Notes under the pieces: generated by a model
The model's input: the letters and a program-made list of their open reading frames with translations, nothing else
What the model was told of the DNA's origin: nothing
Database searches by the model: none
Shown: piece after piece, positions 9,831 to 18,196 of the stretch
How the letters are laid out: each line of letters starts with the position of its first letter
How positions within the stretch are numbered: position 1 is the first letter of the stretch
Position numbers and translations under genes: made by a program
Assembly (NCBI GenBank): GCA_024398935.1
Contig: JAKSIH010000002.1
Span: 62,001 to 126,000, forward strand
Direction of reading: 5' to 3'
Source of the DNA: Fibrobacter sp.
Lineage (GTDB): Bacteria; Fibrobacterota; Fibrobacteria; Fibrobacterales; Fibrobacteraceae
Length of the DNA stretch: 64,000 bases

Positions 9831-11129
9831 ATGGCTCAAGAAATCAAGTCCTTTACCGTAACCCAGTACATGACCTCCCTCAAGAGGAAAATCGAGGAAA
9901 CCCCTGCCGTGTGGGTTCGTGGCGTCATTACCCAGATTACACGCAAGCCAAACATCATGTACCTGACGGTGGCTGATTTCGAGGAAGGTAACGTAAAGCC
10001 CATCGCAGTCATTAACCTGTCCTGTTTTGCAGGGCGCTTTGCCGCAATCCAGGCAAAAATTCAGGACTGCGGGCAACCTTTTGAGCTCAAGGACCAGCTG
10101 AAGGTCAGCTTTTTGATTAAGGCGGAACTTTACATTCCCTACGGGAAATTGCAGGCACAGATTCTTGATATCGACCCCGTCTATACGGTTGGAGAACTGG
10201 CTCTAACGAAACAGGCTATTCTAAAAAGGCTCGCACTGGAAGGATTGCTGGAAAAGAATAAGGAACTTCAGTTGGCCGAAGTTCCTTTACGGGTTGGCCT
10301 GATTACCGGCGAGGGAACTGCGGCTTACAAGGATTTTACCACCAAGCTGGAGGAGTCACCATTCCGCTTTACGGTGGTAACGGCCTACGCCAAAATGCAG
10401 GGGTCCGAGACAGAGCCAACCATTCTTGCGGCGCTGGAAAAGCTGGCGGAAGACGATTCCCTGGATGTGGTGTGCATCGTTCGCGGGGGCGGCTCCAAGA
10501 CGGACCTGAACTTCTTCGATAGTGAAGCTCTTTGCCGCGCTGTGGCAAATTACCACATTCCTGTGTTTACGGGAATCGGCCATGAAATTGACAAGAGTTT
10601 GCTGGACGAAGTATCCTACCAGTATTGCATTACGCCTACAGATACGGCAAAGCGTTTGGTGGACCGCGTGCTGGATGCCTACAGCAAGATGATGCAGACG
10701 ATTCAGGATATTGCCGTAGGCGCTCGCGAAACCATTTCCGAAAATAAGCAGGAACTTTCCTCCCTTGGAAACCGCCTGCAGCAAAAAGTTTCAGGAAGAA
10801 TTCAGAAAGAGAAGATGCAATTGGCTCTTTGCGGAAACAACATGCAGAAGGAACTGCAGTATATTCTGCGAGGCGAAAAAGAACGTCTGGACCGAAATAT
10901 GGAAGGCCTTAGGCAAGGTACCCGCAAGATTCTGGATCTGGAAAAATCCAGGTTTAATTTATTTGAAGCAAAAGTCAACGGAGCCGACCCTCAAAACATT
11001 CTTGCAAAGGGATACTCGCTCACATTAGATGCTTCCGGTAAATTTGTCCGAAGCGCAACCCAGCTAAAAACCGGCGATAAGCTGACCACCCGCTTCAATG
11101 ACGGCGAAGTCACTTCCGTGGTGCAGTAA
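9831..11129 (+). CDS. xseA: Exodeoxyribonuclease VII large subunit
   Basis: XseA is the catalytic subunit of the single-strand exonuclease VII, working with the small XseB subunit in repair. The N-terminal OB-fold covers about residues 5-105 (VWVRGVITQI...YLTVADFEEG...LKVSFLIKAELYIPYGKLQAQI). The catalytic domain shows RVGLITGEGTAAYKDF and VVCIVRGGGSKTDLNFFDSE, and IPVFTGIGHEIDKSLLDEV with DTAKRLVD. A long coiled coil follows, ending with DPQNILAKGYSLT. The 432-residue length is typical. ATG 9831 is chosen over the upstream TTG because TATATT lies 7 nt before it, which leaves no room for a longer leader. xseB is not in the window. Confidence 0.93.
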   Translation: MAQEIKSFTVTQYMTSLKRKIEETPAVWVRGVITQITRKPNIMYLTVADFEEGNVKPIAVINLSCFAGRFAAIQAKIQDCGQPFELKDQLKVSFLIKAELYIPYGKLQAQILDIDPVYTVGELALTKQAILKRLALEGLLEKNKELQLAEVPLRVGLITGEGTAAYKDFTTKLEESPFRFTVVTAYAKMQGSETEPTILAALEKLAEDDSLDVVCIVRGGGSKTDLNFFDSEALCRAVANYHIPVFTGIGHEIDKSLLDEVSYQYCITPTDTAKRLVDRVLDAYSKMMQTIQDIAVGARETISENKQELSSLGNRLQQKVSGRIQKEKMQLALCGNNMQKELQYILRGEKERLDRNMEGLRQGTRKILDLEKSRFNLFEAKVNGADPQNILAKGYSLTLDASGKFVRSATQLKTGDKLTTRFNDGEVTSVVQ

Positions 11130-11149
11130 CCATCGCTACTCAGCAACCT

Positions 11150-11242
11150 GTCTTGCACAGCTCTATTTGTCATGCCCGGCTCCATTCGTCATGCGGGGAA
11201 TGACAACGCCCGCTGTCATGCTCGGCTCGACCGAGCATCTAG
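11150..11242. repeat. Family A palindromic repeat cluster, downstream side of GIY-YIG gene 1
   Basis: Contains GTCATGCCCGGC, CGTCATGCGGGGAATGACA and GTCATGCTCGGCTCGACC with GAGCATCTAG. The last is a palindrome (TGCTCGG / CCGAGCA) ending in ATCTAG a few bases from the GIY-YIG stop codon. It is the inverted partner of the repeat at 11590. Confidence 0.75.
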
Positions 11243-11244
11243 CG

Positions 11245-11547
11245 TTAAATTTCGGCGGCCAAATCTTTCCATTCAGGATTCATTTTACAAATCAAAGCAT
11301 TTTTCCACTGACGATTCCAGTGCTTTAATTGTTTTTCTCGTTTAATGGAATCATTAACAAATTGAAAATTTTCAAAATAAACAAGTTTGCACACATTATA
11401 TTTTGCAGTAAAACATTGACCATTAAATTTTGTTTTATGTTCAGTTATACGTCGTTTTAAATCATTCGTCATTCCAACATATAAAACCGCATTGTTATCG
11501 CTACTCATGATATAAGTTGCATAAGGTGTTAAATTATTTCTATCCAT
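11245..11547 (-). CDS. Small GIY-YIG nuclease-domain protein (repeat-flanked, copy 1)
   Basis: A 100-residue, single-domain GIY-YIG protein of the YhbQ/UvrC-N type. The variant signature TYIMSS...LYVGMTN is at about residues 11-26, followed by the conserved Arg of DLKRRITEH. The metal-binding Glu is likely the one in IKREKQLKHW (about residue 73). The domain cuts DNA in UvrC and homing endonucleases, but the role of solo members is unknown. It is very similar to the protein at 42739-43032 (shared IMSS-NNA, REKQLK, EWKDL). Both genes sit between inverted copies of the same palindromic repeat. The start at 11547 has TATTTT 7 nt upstream and no ribosome site. Its AT content is higher than its neighbours, which suggests mobility. 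Confidence 0.85.
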   Translation of the reverse strand: MDRNNLTPYATYIMSSDNNAVLYVGMTNDLKRRITEHKTKFNGQCFTAKYNVCKLVYFENFQFVNDSIKREKQLKHWNRQWKNALICKMNPEWKDLAAEI

Positions 11548-11589
11548 GCAGGGGAAAATAGAAAAAAGCAAGAGTCAATTATTGACACC

Positions 11590-11706
11590 AATATGAAATG
11601 TTAGATTCCCCGTCAAGCGGGGAATGACAAAGCAAAACATGCGGGAATGACAATGCAAAGCATGCGGGGGATGACTATGCAAAACATGCGGGGAATGACA
11701 AAGCGA
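11590..11706. repeat. Family A repeats, upstream side of GIY-YIG gene 1, with tandem units
   Basis: AGATTCCCCGTCAAGCGGGG is followed by AATGACA (palindrome TTCCCCG / CGGGGAA). Then come three units of about 25 bp of the form CATGCGGG-AATGACAATGCAAAG, running to the stop codon of the HsdR_N-like gene. The first element is the inverted counterpart of the one at 11210-11240. Confidence 0.75.
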
Positions 11707-12123
11707 TTACTGAAACAGCGGAAGAGTTTCGATTTTTTCAAATCGCTTTGTAGTAGAATCCAGCTTAAAGTAGCGAACGGCATCCCCCAGCGAGAGCATT
11801 ACATACTGTGGCGTAAGAATCTGCAGGTATTTATTCAGCTGCTGCTGTAACGCCGGCCAGGTGTATTCCCCAGGTGCCTTGCATTCCACCAGAAGCCAAG
11901 GCTTGCTTAAGTCTGCCCCCGCCTTAAAGTTCTGCACCAGAATGTCCACACGATCTTCGGTCTTCGGGTCCACAAGATTCAGAGGAAATTCCACAGCAAT
12001 CAAATGTTCCGGAACCTTCACCTGATCCAGCAAGTAGCGGATGGTCGCCTGACGGACATGTTCCTCGGGAGTGGCGGGAACATTCTTCTTGCGGATGGGA
12101 TCGTATAAGTTTTCAGAAGCCAT
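11707..12123 (-). CDS. Stand-alone HsdR N-terminal-like nuclease domain protein
   Basis: A 138-residue protein matching the N-terminal domain of type I restriction enzyme R subunits (HSDR_N_2 type). Motifs are TPEEHVRQATIRYLL (residues ~17-31), EFPLNLVDPKTEDRVDILV and WLLVECKAPG (~90-99). The Asp of RVDILV and the Glu-x-Lys of VECKAP form a PD-(D/E)xK-like metal site. No helicase, methylase or specificity genes are nearby, so this is not a restriction system. Such solo proteins are common in Bacteroidetes-like genomes and have no known role. The start at 12123 is chosen because TACATT lies 6 nt before it and the protein begins at the usual family N-terminus. Its stop abuts repeat family A. 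Confidence 0.8.
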   Translation of the reverse strand: MASENLYDPIRKKNVPATPEEHVRQATIRYLLDQVKVPEHLIAVEFPLNLVDPKTEDRVDILVQNFKAGADLSKPWLLVECKAPGEYTWPALQQQLNKYLQILTPQYVMLSLGDAVRYFKLDSTTKRFEKIETLPLFQ

Positions 12124-12139
12124 GCACAAAATGTAAAAA

Positions 12140-12236
12140 AATTGGAAATTGAGGATTGACAATTGATAATTATTCTCAGGCATGTACAGCATCCTTTATT
12201 TTAATCATCAATCATCCATTATCAATCATCAATCAT
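12140..12236. repeat. Family B AT-rich inverted repeat, copy 1
   Basis: The left arm has AATTGAGGATTGACAATTGA and TAATTATT, and the right arm has ATTTTAATCATCAATCATCC and ATTATCAATCATCAATC. The arms are near-complementary around a 20-25 nt centre. The same layout occurs at 13630 and 23130. Confidence 0.65.
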
Positions 12237-12298
12237 GCAAATTTATTCTATAATTTCATCCATAAGTTATTGAATAAATTTTCAAATTGGAGTATAAA

Positions 12299-13603
12299 AT
12301 GAGAAAGCGTTTGCTTACCGATGGTGCCAAGGAACTGTCTTACGAAATCCGTGAGATTGTGAAGAAGGCGAACCTCCTTAAGACGCTGGGCATGCCGAAC
12401 ATCCACTGGGAAAACATCGGCGACCCCATTGAAAAGAAGTGCCAGGTCCCTGACTGGATCAAGGACATCGTCGTAGACCTTTCCAAGACCAACCGATCCT
12501 ATGGTTACTGCCCGTCCAAGGGTATGCTGGAAACCCGCGAATTTCTGGTGAAGGAAACCAACAAGCTGGGCGGCGCTCAGATTACCGTTGACGACATTCT
12601 GTTTTTCAACGGCCTTGGCGATGCTATCGCAACGCTCTACAGCCTGCTGTCCATGACCACCCGCATTATCGGACCGTCTCCTGCATACAGCACCCACAGC
12701 TCTGCAGAAGCAGCCCACGCTCATGCACCCGCCATTACTTACAGCCTCAAGCCCGAAAACCACTGGTATCCGGACCTTGAAGAACTGGAAAACAAGGTGA
12801 AGTACAACCCCAGCATCGCAGGCATCCTGGTTCTCAACCCGGATAATCCGACCGGCATGGTGTACCCCCTGGAAATCTTGAAGAAGATCGTTGATATCGC
12901 CAAGCGCTACAACCTCTTCATCATCTGCGACGAAATCTACAACAAGATTACCTACAATGGAGCTCACGCCTACGCCCTGGCCGAATACATCGGCGACGTT
13001 CCGGCTATTGCCATGAAGGGCATCTCCAAGGAATACCCGTGGCCGGGTGCTCGTTGCGGCTGGGTTGAATACTACAACCGCGACAAGGACGAACAGTTCG
13101 ACGCCTTCTGCCGCGCTCTGGACAACGCCAAGATGGTGGAAGTCTGCTCCACCACGCTTCCCCAGATGACCATTCCTCGCGTGCTGGGCGATCCTCGCTT
13201 CATGGAACACCGCCAGGCTTTGAACGAAAAGATTGGCCGTCGCTCCGCCATCATTAACGAAATCCTTTCCGACATTCCGGAACTGTATTTCAACCCCACC
13301 TACGGTGCATTCTACAACACCATCATCTTCCGTGAAGGTGTTCTGAACAACCACCAGACCATGAAGATCGACAATCCTCAGATCAAGGCCAAGGTTGAAG
13401 AATGGTGTTCCAAGACCGACAAGCTGGACTACCGCTTCGTCTATTATCTGTTGGGCGCCAAGGGCATCTGCGTGGTGCCGAGTACCAGTTTCAGCACTGA
13501 CCTCATGGGCTTCCGCGTGACCCTCCTTGAAGAAGACGAAGCAGAACTGCGTAGCGTGTTCACCACCATCCACGACGCCATCATCGAATACTTGCACAGT
13601 TAG
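12299..13603 (+). CDS. Pyridoxal-phosphate aminotransferase, class I/II (AlaA-like)
   Basis: A 434-residue fold-type I aminotransferase. Visible are the substrate-side GDP (ENIGDPIEKK), the cofactor stacking region (FFNGLGDAI), NPDNPTGMVYP (about residues 180-190), CDEIYNKITY for the Asp-Tyr pair, and the Schiff-base lysine in MKGISKEYPWPGARCGWVEY. The last has the SK-x-x-x-x-PG-R-GW pattern of alanine/aspartate-type enzymes. The length and the IKA-type N-terminus suggest an alanine or broad-specificity transaminase. TTGGAG stands 7 nt before ATG 12299, which fixes the start. It lies between two AT-rich palindromic elements and is transcribed alone; a TATAAT is at 12249. The exact substrate cannot be read from the sequence. 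Confidence 0.88.
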   Translation: MRKRLLTDGAKELSYEIREIVKKANLLKTLGMPNIHWENIGDPIEKKCQVPDWIKDIVVDLSKTNRSYGYCPSKGMLETREFLVKETNKLGGAQITVDDILFFNGLGDAIATLYSLLSMTTRIIGPSPAYSTHSSAEAAHAHAPAITYSLKPENHWYPDLEELENKVKYNPSIAGILVLNPDNPTGMVYPLEILKKIVDIAKRYNLFIICDEIYNKITYNGAHAYALAEYIGDVPAIAMKGISKEYPWPGARCGWVEYYNRDKDEQFDAFCRALDNAKMVEVCSTTLPQMTIPRVLGDPRFMEHRQALNEKIGRRSAIINEILSDIPELYFNPTYGAFYNTIIFREGVLNNHQTMKIDNPQIKAKVEEWCSKTDKLDYRFVYYLLGAKGICVVPSTSFSTDLMGFRVTLLEEDEAELRSVFTTIHDAIIEYLHS

Positions 13604-13629
13604 CATTCGCAAGTGCTACGCACTTTTGC

Positions 13630-13735
13630 GAATGCGATTGATAATGAATGATTGATGATTGAGAATTATTTAACAAGGCGACGAAGTCGCGACTATTTTA
13701 ATCATCAATTTTCAATTATCAATCATCAATTTTTT
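13630..13735. repeat. Family B AT-rich inverted repeat, copy 2
   Basis: AATGATTGATGATTGAGAAT and TATTTAA, then a small GC hairpin GGCGACGAAGTCGC, then ATTTTAATCATCAATTTTCA and ATTATCAATCATCAATT. The arms are reverse complements. It fills the whole gap between the aminotransferase and potA. Confidence 0.7.
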
Positions 13736-13752
13736 CGCGTAGCGAAACCTCT

Positions 13753-14850
13753 ATGAAATCTTTCGATCTTCAGGTTAAGAATGTTTCCAAGAGCTTCGGC
13801 GAAAAGGCCGTGCTCAAGGGAATTGATGTTTTCATCAAGGATGGTCAGTTCGTCACCTTGCTTGGTCCCTCCGGCTGCGGAAAGACCACGCTTCTTCGCA
13901 TTATCGCAGGCTTCGAAAAGGCCGACGCAGGCGAAGTGATTCTCAGTGGCGAAGTCATCTCCAACAAGTCTCCGGCGCACCGTCCCATCAACACGGTGTT
14001 CCAGAGCTACGCGCTTTTCCCCCATCTGAACGTTTTCAACAACATCGCCTTCGGTCTCAAGAGCCACAAGGTTCCGAAAGACGAAATCGAGAAGCGTGTA
14101 AACGCCATGATGGAAATGGTGAACATCACCGACCTGAAAAACGAAATGCCCGCAACCTTGAGCGGCGGTCAGAAACAGCGTGTGGCACTCGCCCGCGCCT
14201 TGGTGAACGAGCCCGACATTCTGTTGCTGGACGAACCTCTTTCCGCATTGGATGCAAACCTCCGCAAGAAGCTGCAGGTGGAACTGAAGGAAGTCCAGAA
14301 GAAGACGGACACCACCTTCATCATGGTGACCCACGACCAGGACGAAGCCATCGCCGTTAGCGACCGCGTGCTGGTAATGTACAAAGGCGCCATCGTTCAG
14401 GATGGCACTCCCGAAGATGTTTACGAGCATCCGGTGAACCGCTTTGTGGCTACCTTCATGGGCGAATGCAACATCCTCGAAAGCGAATGCGTTGCAGACA
14501 AACTAGCAAAGGTCGCCTTTGGCGAACTGGTTCTGGAAAAGGACCCACAGTGGGCAGTATCATCCGAAGGCGACAAGGCTGGCAAATCCTGCGGCGGCAT
14601 CGCCATCCGCATGGAAGACATCCACGTCTGCACCGCCGGCGAATCCTTCGAGAACAACGTCTTTGACGCCCGCATTCTGGAGCGCATTTTCCGCGGCGAC
14701 TACTGGGAACTGATTGCAGAACTGCCCGGCGTAGGCAATGCAGAAAGCCTCAAGCTTCGTGTGATGACCGACCCCGACGAAATCTACAACCCGGGCGACC
14801 AGGTCAAGCTCTATATGGAACCGCAGTACCTGCAGGTTCTTTCAGACTAA
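13753..14850 (+). CDS. potA: Polyamine ABC transporter ATP-binding protein
   Basis: The ATPase of a spermidine/putrescine importer. The 365 residues contain Walker A GPSGCGKT (~36-43), the Q-loop NTVFQSYALFPHLNVFNN, the ABC signature LSGGQKQR (~136), Walker B LLLDEPLSALD (~157), and the switch His in MVTHDQDEA. A C-terminal TOBE/MOP-like domain follows (~240-365: AIRMEDIHV...GDQVKLYMEP). PYALFPH/NNIAFGLK wording is typical of PotA. The cognate permeases and binding protein (potB, potC, potD) lie 1.6 kb downstream, separated by an SPFH gene and a tRNA. There is no clear ribosome site before the ATG, and a family B repeat lies just upstream. Confidence 0.92.
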   Translation: MKSFDLQVKNVSKSFGEKAVLKGIDVFIKDGQFVTLLGPSGCGKTTLLRIIAGFEKADAGEVILSGEVISNKSPAHRPINTVFQSYALFPHLNVFNNIAFGLKSHKVPKDEIEKRVNAMMEMVNITDLKNEMPATLSGGQKQRVALARALVNEPDILLLDEPLSALDANLRKKLQVELKEVQKKTDTTFIMVTHDQDEAIAVSDRVLVMYKGAIVQDGTPEDVYEHPVNRFVATFMGECNILESECVADKLAKVAFGELVLEKDPQWAVSSEGDKAGKSCGGIAIRMEDIHVCTAGESFENNVFDARILERIFRGDYWELIAELPGVGNAESLKLRVMTDPDEIYNPGDQVKLYMEPQYLQVLSD

Positions 14851-14883
14851 TTTTCAACCAAAGAAAAATTAGAAGGAGAACAA

Positions 14884-16188
14884 ATGGCTGAAAAAATCTA
14901 CGAAATGTCCAATAAAGTTTCGCCAAAAACGAAATTTACACTCATCATATCCATCATTGTCGTTGTCATCATTGCTGTATTGTGGAGTTCCATTTTCGGC
15001 TACAACAACGCTACCCAGATTCTTGTCAAGCAGAGTCCGTTTGGCGAAATGTCCTGCATCGACCGCGCAGGTTTCTATTTCAAGGGATTCGGCACCATTT
15101 ACGAATATGACAGAACCAAGGATTTCTATTTCAACTCCTCTAACGAAAAGGTCAGAGGCGAATCCTGGGAAGGTGACGACACCGATGAAGACGACATTTC
15201 CGTCACCCTGTCCAGAAACGCTAACGCAGATATTTCCGGCTACATCAAGTACCAGCTGCCAACCGATTGTGATGAACTGATCAAGATCCACATGGACCAG
15301 CGCGGCGATCGTCAGCTGAAGCACGGTCTTGTCCGTAACGCAGTCCTTTCTGCTGTTCGCAAGACGGCACCTCTGTTCACCGCAGAAGAAGCCAAGGTTA
15401 CAAAGATTGCTGAATTCCGCAGACTTGCCGAAGACCAGCTCATTTACGGCGAATACCAGACCACCACTGAAATTCGTGAAGAAAAGGTTGGCGACGACGA
15501 ACTTGATGCCGAAGGTCGCGTCATCAAGAAGGCGGAAAGCCAGCAGTATACCGTCACAAAGCTAACGCTAGACTCTCTTGGCCAGCGCGTTCTCATCAAG
15601 GAATCCGCACTGAAGCAATACAACATCCGCATTCTTCAGTTCGAAATCCAGAACGTAAAACTGGACGCAAAAGCCCAGCAGCAGCTCGATATCGTGAAGG
15701 AACGCGAAATGAAGCGCGTTGCCGAACGCACCGCCTCCGAAACAGCAAAGCAGCAGGCAATCACCGCCGAAGCCGAAGGTAAGGCAAAAGTCGCCAAGGA
15801 AAAGGCCGAACAGGAAGTGGTAAAAATTCGCGAAGTGACCCAGGCAGAAAAGGAACGCGACGTGGCCATCCTTAATGCCCAGAAGGAAAAGGAAGTCGCC
15901 CGTCTCGCCGCAGAAAAGGCTATTGAAGACGCAAAACGCATCCGCGCCGAGGGTGAAGCAGAAGCCGCCGCAAACCGCGCCAAGGTCCAGGCGGGACTTA
16001 CCCCCCAGGAAGCAGCCGAATGGGCCTACAAGACCAAGGTTGGCGTTGCCGAAGCCCTGGCCAAATCCAGCCACCCGCTGGTCCCTTCCATCATGATGGG
16101 AGGTTCCGACGGAAAGGGAGGCAGCAGCGCCATGGATGCTGTAGGACTCAAATACCTGATGGATATTAACGAAAAGCTGTCAAAATAA
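14884..16188 (+). CDS. SPFH/Band 7 (prohibitin-like) membrane protein
   Basis: A 434-residue protein with one N-terminal membrane segment (about residues 18-40, TLIISIIVVVIIAVLW). A Band 7/SPFH domain follows (about 45-260: ILVKQSPFGEMSCIDRAGFYFK...VTLSRNANADISGYIKYQLP). Then comes a long Ala/Glu/Lys coiled coil (about 260-375) as in flotillin/HflK-type proteins. Such proteins form membrane-associated rings and scaffold proteases or transporters. AAGGAG precedes the ATG by 6 nt. It starts 33 bp after potA and has no terminator between, so the two are probably one operon. This links it by position to polyamine uptake, an unusual partnership. Confidence 0.87.
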   Translation: MAEKIYEMSNKVSPKTKFTLIISIIVVVIIAVLWSSIFGYNNATQILVKQSPFGEMSCIDRAGFYFKGFGTIYEYDRTKDFYFNSSNEKVRGESWEGDDTDEDDISVTLSRNANADISGYIKYQLPTDCDELIKIHMDQRGDRQLKHGLVRNAVLSAVRKTAPLFTAEEAKVTKIAEFRRLAEDQLIYGEYQTTTEIREEKVGDDELDAEGRVIKKAESQQYTVTKLTLDSLGQRVLIKESALKQYNIRILQFEIQNVKLDAKAQQQLDIVKEREMKRVAERTASETAKQQAITAEAEGKAKVAKEKAEQEVVKIREVTQAEKERDVAILNAQKEKEVARLAAEKAIEDAKRIRAEGEAEAAANRAKVQAGLTPQEAAEWAYKTKVGVAEALAKSSHPLVPSIMMGGSDGKGGSSAMDAVGLKYLMDINEKLSK

Positions 16189-16228
16189 GGATTTTTTTAG
16201 GGTCAAGAAAAAACTTGGCCCTTTTCAG

Positions 16229-16257
16229 TTTACAAACACTGGAATTAATACTATATT
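16229..16257 (+). promoter_or_regulatory. Promoter of tRNA-Thr
   Basis: TTTACA at 16229-16234 and TATATT at 16252-16257 are separated by 17 bp, ending 17 bp before the tRNA 5' end. Confidence 0.65.
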
Positions 16258-16274
16258 TGGCGCACCTAATTAAA

Positions 16275-16346
<72 letters not shown>

Positions 16347-16352
16347 CTACAG

Positions 16353-16379
16353 AAATCCCTGCCAAAAGCAGGGATTTTT
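16353..16379 (+). terminator. Terminator after tRNA-Thr
   Basis: AAATCCCTGC pairs with GCAGGGATTT around CAAAA, with TTT following. It separates tRNA-Thr from potB. Confidence 0.85.
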
Positions 16380-16438
16380 CATTTTCATCGTTTTTCTAGA
16401 CTGCATAGGATACGATGAATCTTTCTAGATTTTCGCCC

Positions 16439-17338
16439 ATGACTACCGAAGTTTTTGAAGGAAAGCTCACTACCCGATCCCGTATGAGGGCCTTTGGCGC
16501 CCTACTGACCGGTCCAGGCATTCTATGGCTTATCATTTTCCTGTTGCTCCCAACCCTGTTTCTCATGGTATTGGCATTTGCACAGCGCGGTGCCTACGGA
16601 AGCATCAACTGGGATTTTTCCGTCGAGAACCTGAAGCGTCTCGTAGGATTCAGCAGTTTCGGCTGGTCTGCGGACAATCTTATCATTCTGGGTCGTAGCC
16701 TGAAAATCGCTACGGTTACGACAATTCTCTGCATTGCATTCGGCCTCCCCATGGCATTCTGGATCGCAAGCCACGGGAAATCCATGCGGGCATTCCTATT
16801 CGCCCTGATCATGGTACCCAGCTGTACAAATCTGGTCATCCGAACAGCAGCCTGGATGCTCCTTCTTGGCCCCGACATGTTTCCTGCAAGTATAGCCCGG
16901 TTCTTTGGACTTCTTGGCGAAGGAGAATCCCTTTACCCGGGAACTTTTGCGGTCTATATCGGCATGGTCAGTTCCATGCTTCCCTTTGCAGTACTTCCCC
17001 TCTACACCAGCGTCGAACGACTGGACTGGGGCATTGTGGAAGCCAGCCGGGATCTATACGCGGGACCGATCCGAACCTTCTATCACGGGATTCTTTCCCA
17101 GATGATGCCGGGCATTATCGCAAGCGTCATCCTGACCTTGGTGCCTAGCCTTGGCATGTATGTCATCAGTGACCTGCTAGGAGGCGGCAAGTACATGCTT
17201 ATCGGGAACCTGATCCAGCAGCAGTTCGGTTCCGCTATGGACTGGCCCTTCGGCGCCATGCTGGGTTCTGTGCTGATTATCTGTAGCGTTGTAAGTCTAA
17301 TCATTTTCCAAAGAGTGGGAGGAAAGAATTTTGTCTAG
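16439..17338 (+). CDS. potB: Polyamine ABC transporter permease
   Basis: A ~300-residue inner-membrane permease of the spermidine/putrescine importer. There are six predicted membrane segments, with the first at about residues 20-42 (GPGILWLIIFLLLPTLFLMV). The EAA loop that contacts PotA is visible as WGIVEASRDLYAGPIRTFYHGILSQMMPGI. ATG 16439 is preferred because TAGATT lies 7 nt before it, the spacing found at several other genes here. ATG 16415 in the same frame would add eight residues and is possible. The gene overlaps potC by 8 bp. Confidence 0.9.
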   Translation: MTTEVFEGKLTTRSRMRAFGALLTGPGILWLIIFLLLPTLFLMVLAFAQRGAYGSINWDFSVENLKRLVGFSSFGWSADNLIILGRSLKIATVTTILCIAFGLPMAFWIASHGKSMRAFLFALIMVPSCTNLVIRTAAWMLLLGPDMFPASIARFFGLLGEGESLYPGTFAVYIGMVSSMLPFAVLPLYTSVERLDWGIVEASRDLYAGPIRTFYHGILSQMMPGIIASVILTLVPSLGMYVISDLLGGGKYMLIGNLIQQQFGSAMDWPFGAMLGSVLIICSVVSLIIFQRVGGKNFV

Positions 17339-18152
17339 GAGAAAGATTCCCCTCTTTGCAACGATAATTGCAATTATAGGTTTTATACTGCTTTACCTCC
17401 CCATGTTTCTTGTGGTAGAGCAAAGTTTTAATGCAAGCAAGCACGGTCAGTCCTGGGGAGGATTCACCCTGGACTGGTACACTGGCCTGTGGAGTAACAC
17501 CATGGTACAGACCACCACGGTAAATACCCTGATCCTTGCCGTAGTCAGCACCCTAATCGCAACAGTAATCGGAACGCTTCTTGCCATAGGAATCCACCGC
17601 ACCCCCTGGGGAAAGAAGATGGGATATTTCTACGACATGAGCATCAATGTTCCCGTGGTAACGCCGGACATTCTCATGGCAATCGCCCTGGTTTCCGTCT
17701 TTACCCTTTTCCGCAGCTGGACAAGTTTCTTTGACCCGGGGATGCTCACCATGACCATCGCCCATGTAACCCTGGAAATCAGCTTCGTGGTCCTTGTGGT
17801 CCAGAGTCGCCTGGTAGGTATCGGTAAGGACCAGATCGAAGCAGCCCGGGACCTTTACGCATCCACTGCCGGAGCTTGGTTCCGAGTGATTCTCCCCCAG
17901 CTTTCCACTGCAATCGTTTCGGGGGCCATGCTCGCCTTCACCCTATCCCTGGACGACTTCATCCTCAGTTTCTTTACCAGCGGGCCGGATTCCCAGACAT
18001 TGCCCCTCTACATCTATGGATCCCTTAAGCGAGGCATATCCCCCCAAGTTCACGCCCTATCGACCATCATATTCGGGCTTACGCTTTTTGTAATGGTCCT
18101 GATGGTTCTCAAGGGGATTCGCAAGGAACGGAAATTCTCCAGGAAAAAATAA
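17331..18152 (+). CDS. potC: Polyamine ABC transporter permease
   Basis: The second permease subunit, 273 residues with six membrane segments (first at ~9-30). Its EAA loop is QIEAARDLYASTAGAWFRVILPQL. DDFILSFFTSG, near the last segments, is characteristic of PotC. The start is TTG at 17331: GGGAGG stands 7 nt upstream, and the next ATG would remove the first membrane helix. The 8-bp overlap with potB suggests translational coupling. A hairpin terminator follows the stop, so potD is probably transcribed separately or by readthrough. Confidence 0.9.
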   Translation: MSRRKIPLFATIIAIIGFILLYLPMFLVVEQSFNASKHGQSWGGFTLDWYTGLWSNTMVQTTTVNTLILAVVSTLIATVIGTLLAIGIHRTPWGKKMGYFYDMSINVPVVTPDILMAIALVSVFTLFRSWTSFFDPGMLTMTIAHVTLEISFVVLVVQSRLVGIGKDQIEAARDLYASTAGAWFRVILPQLSTAIVSGAMLAFTLSLDDFILSFFTSGPDSQTLPLYIYGSLKRGISPQVHALSTIIFGLTLFVMVLMVLKGIRKERKFSRKK

Positions 18153-18196
18153 CGGACGAAGATGTCCTAAATACGATTCATACAAAGCATTTTTGC

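Noticed and set aside
9777..10076. An N-terminal extension of the antitoxin gene
   Set aside because: It would run through the xseA start region on the opposite strand. The family N-terminus begins at 9776.
11640..11706. Tandem CATGCGGG units as CRISPR
   Set aside because: The unit-to-unit sequence is continuous, without unique spacers. It belongs to the family A repeats.
11707..12123. A type I restriction-modification locus
   Set aside because: Only an HsdR_N-like domain is present, with no helicase, methylase or specificity gene.
12248..13612. A 454-residue open frame on the minus strand
   Set aside because: It is the exact antisense of the aminotransferase gene, which has clear motifs.
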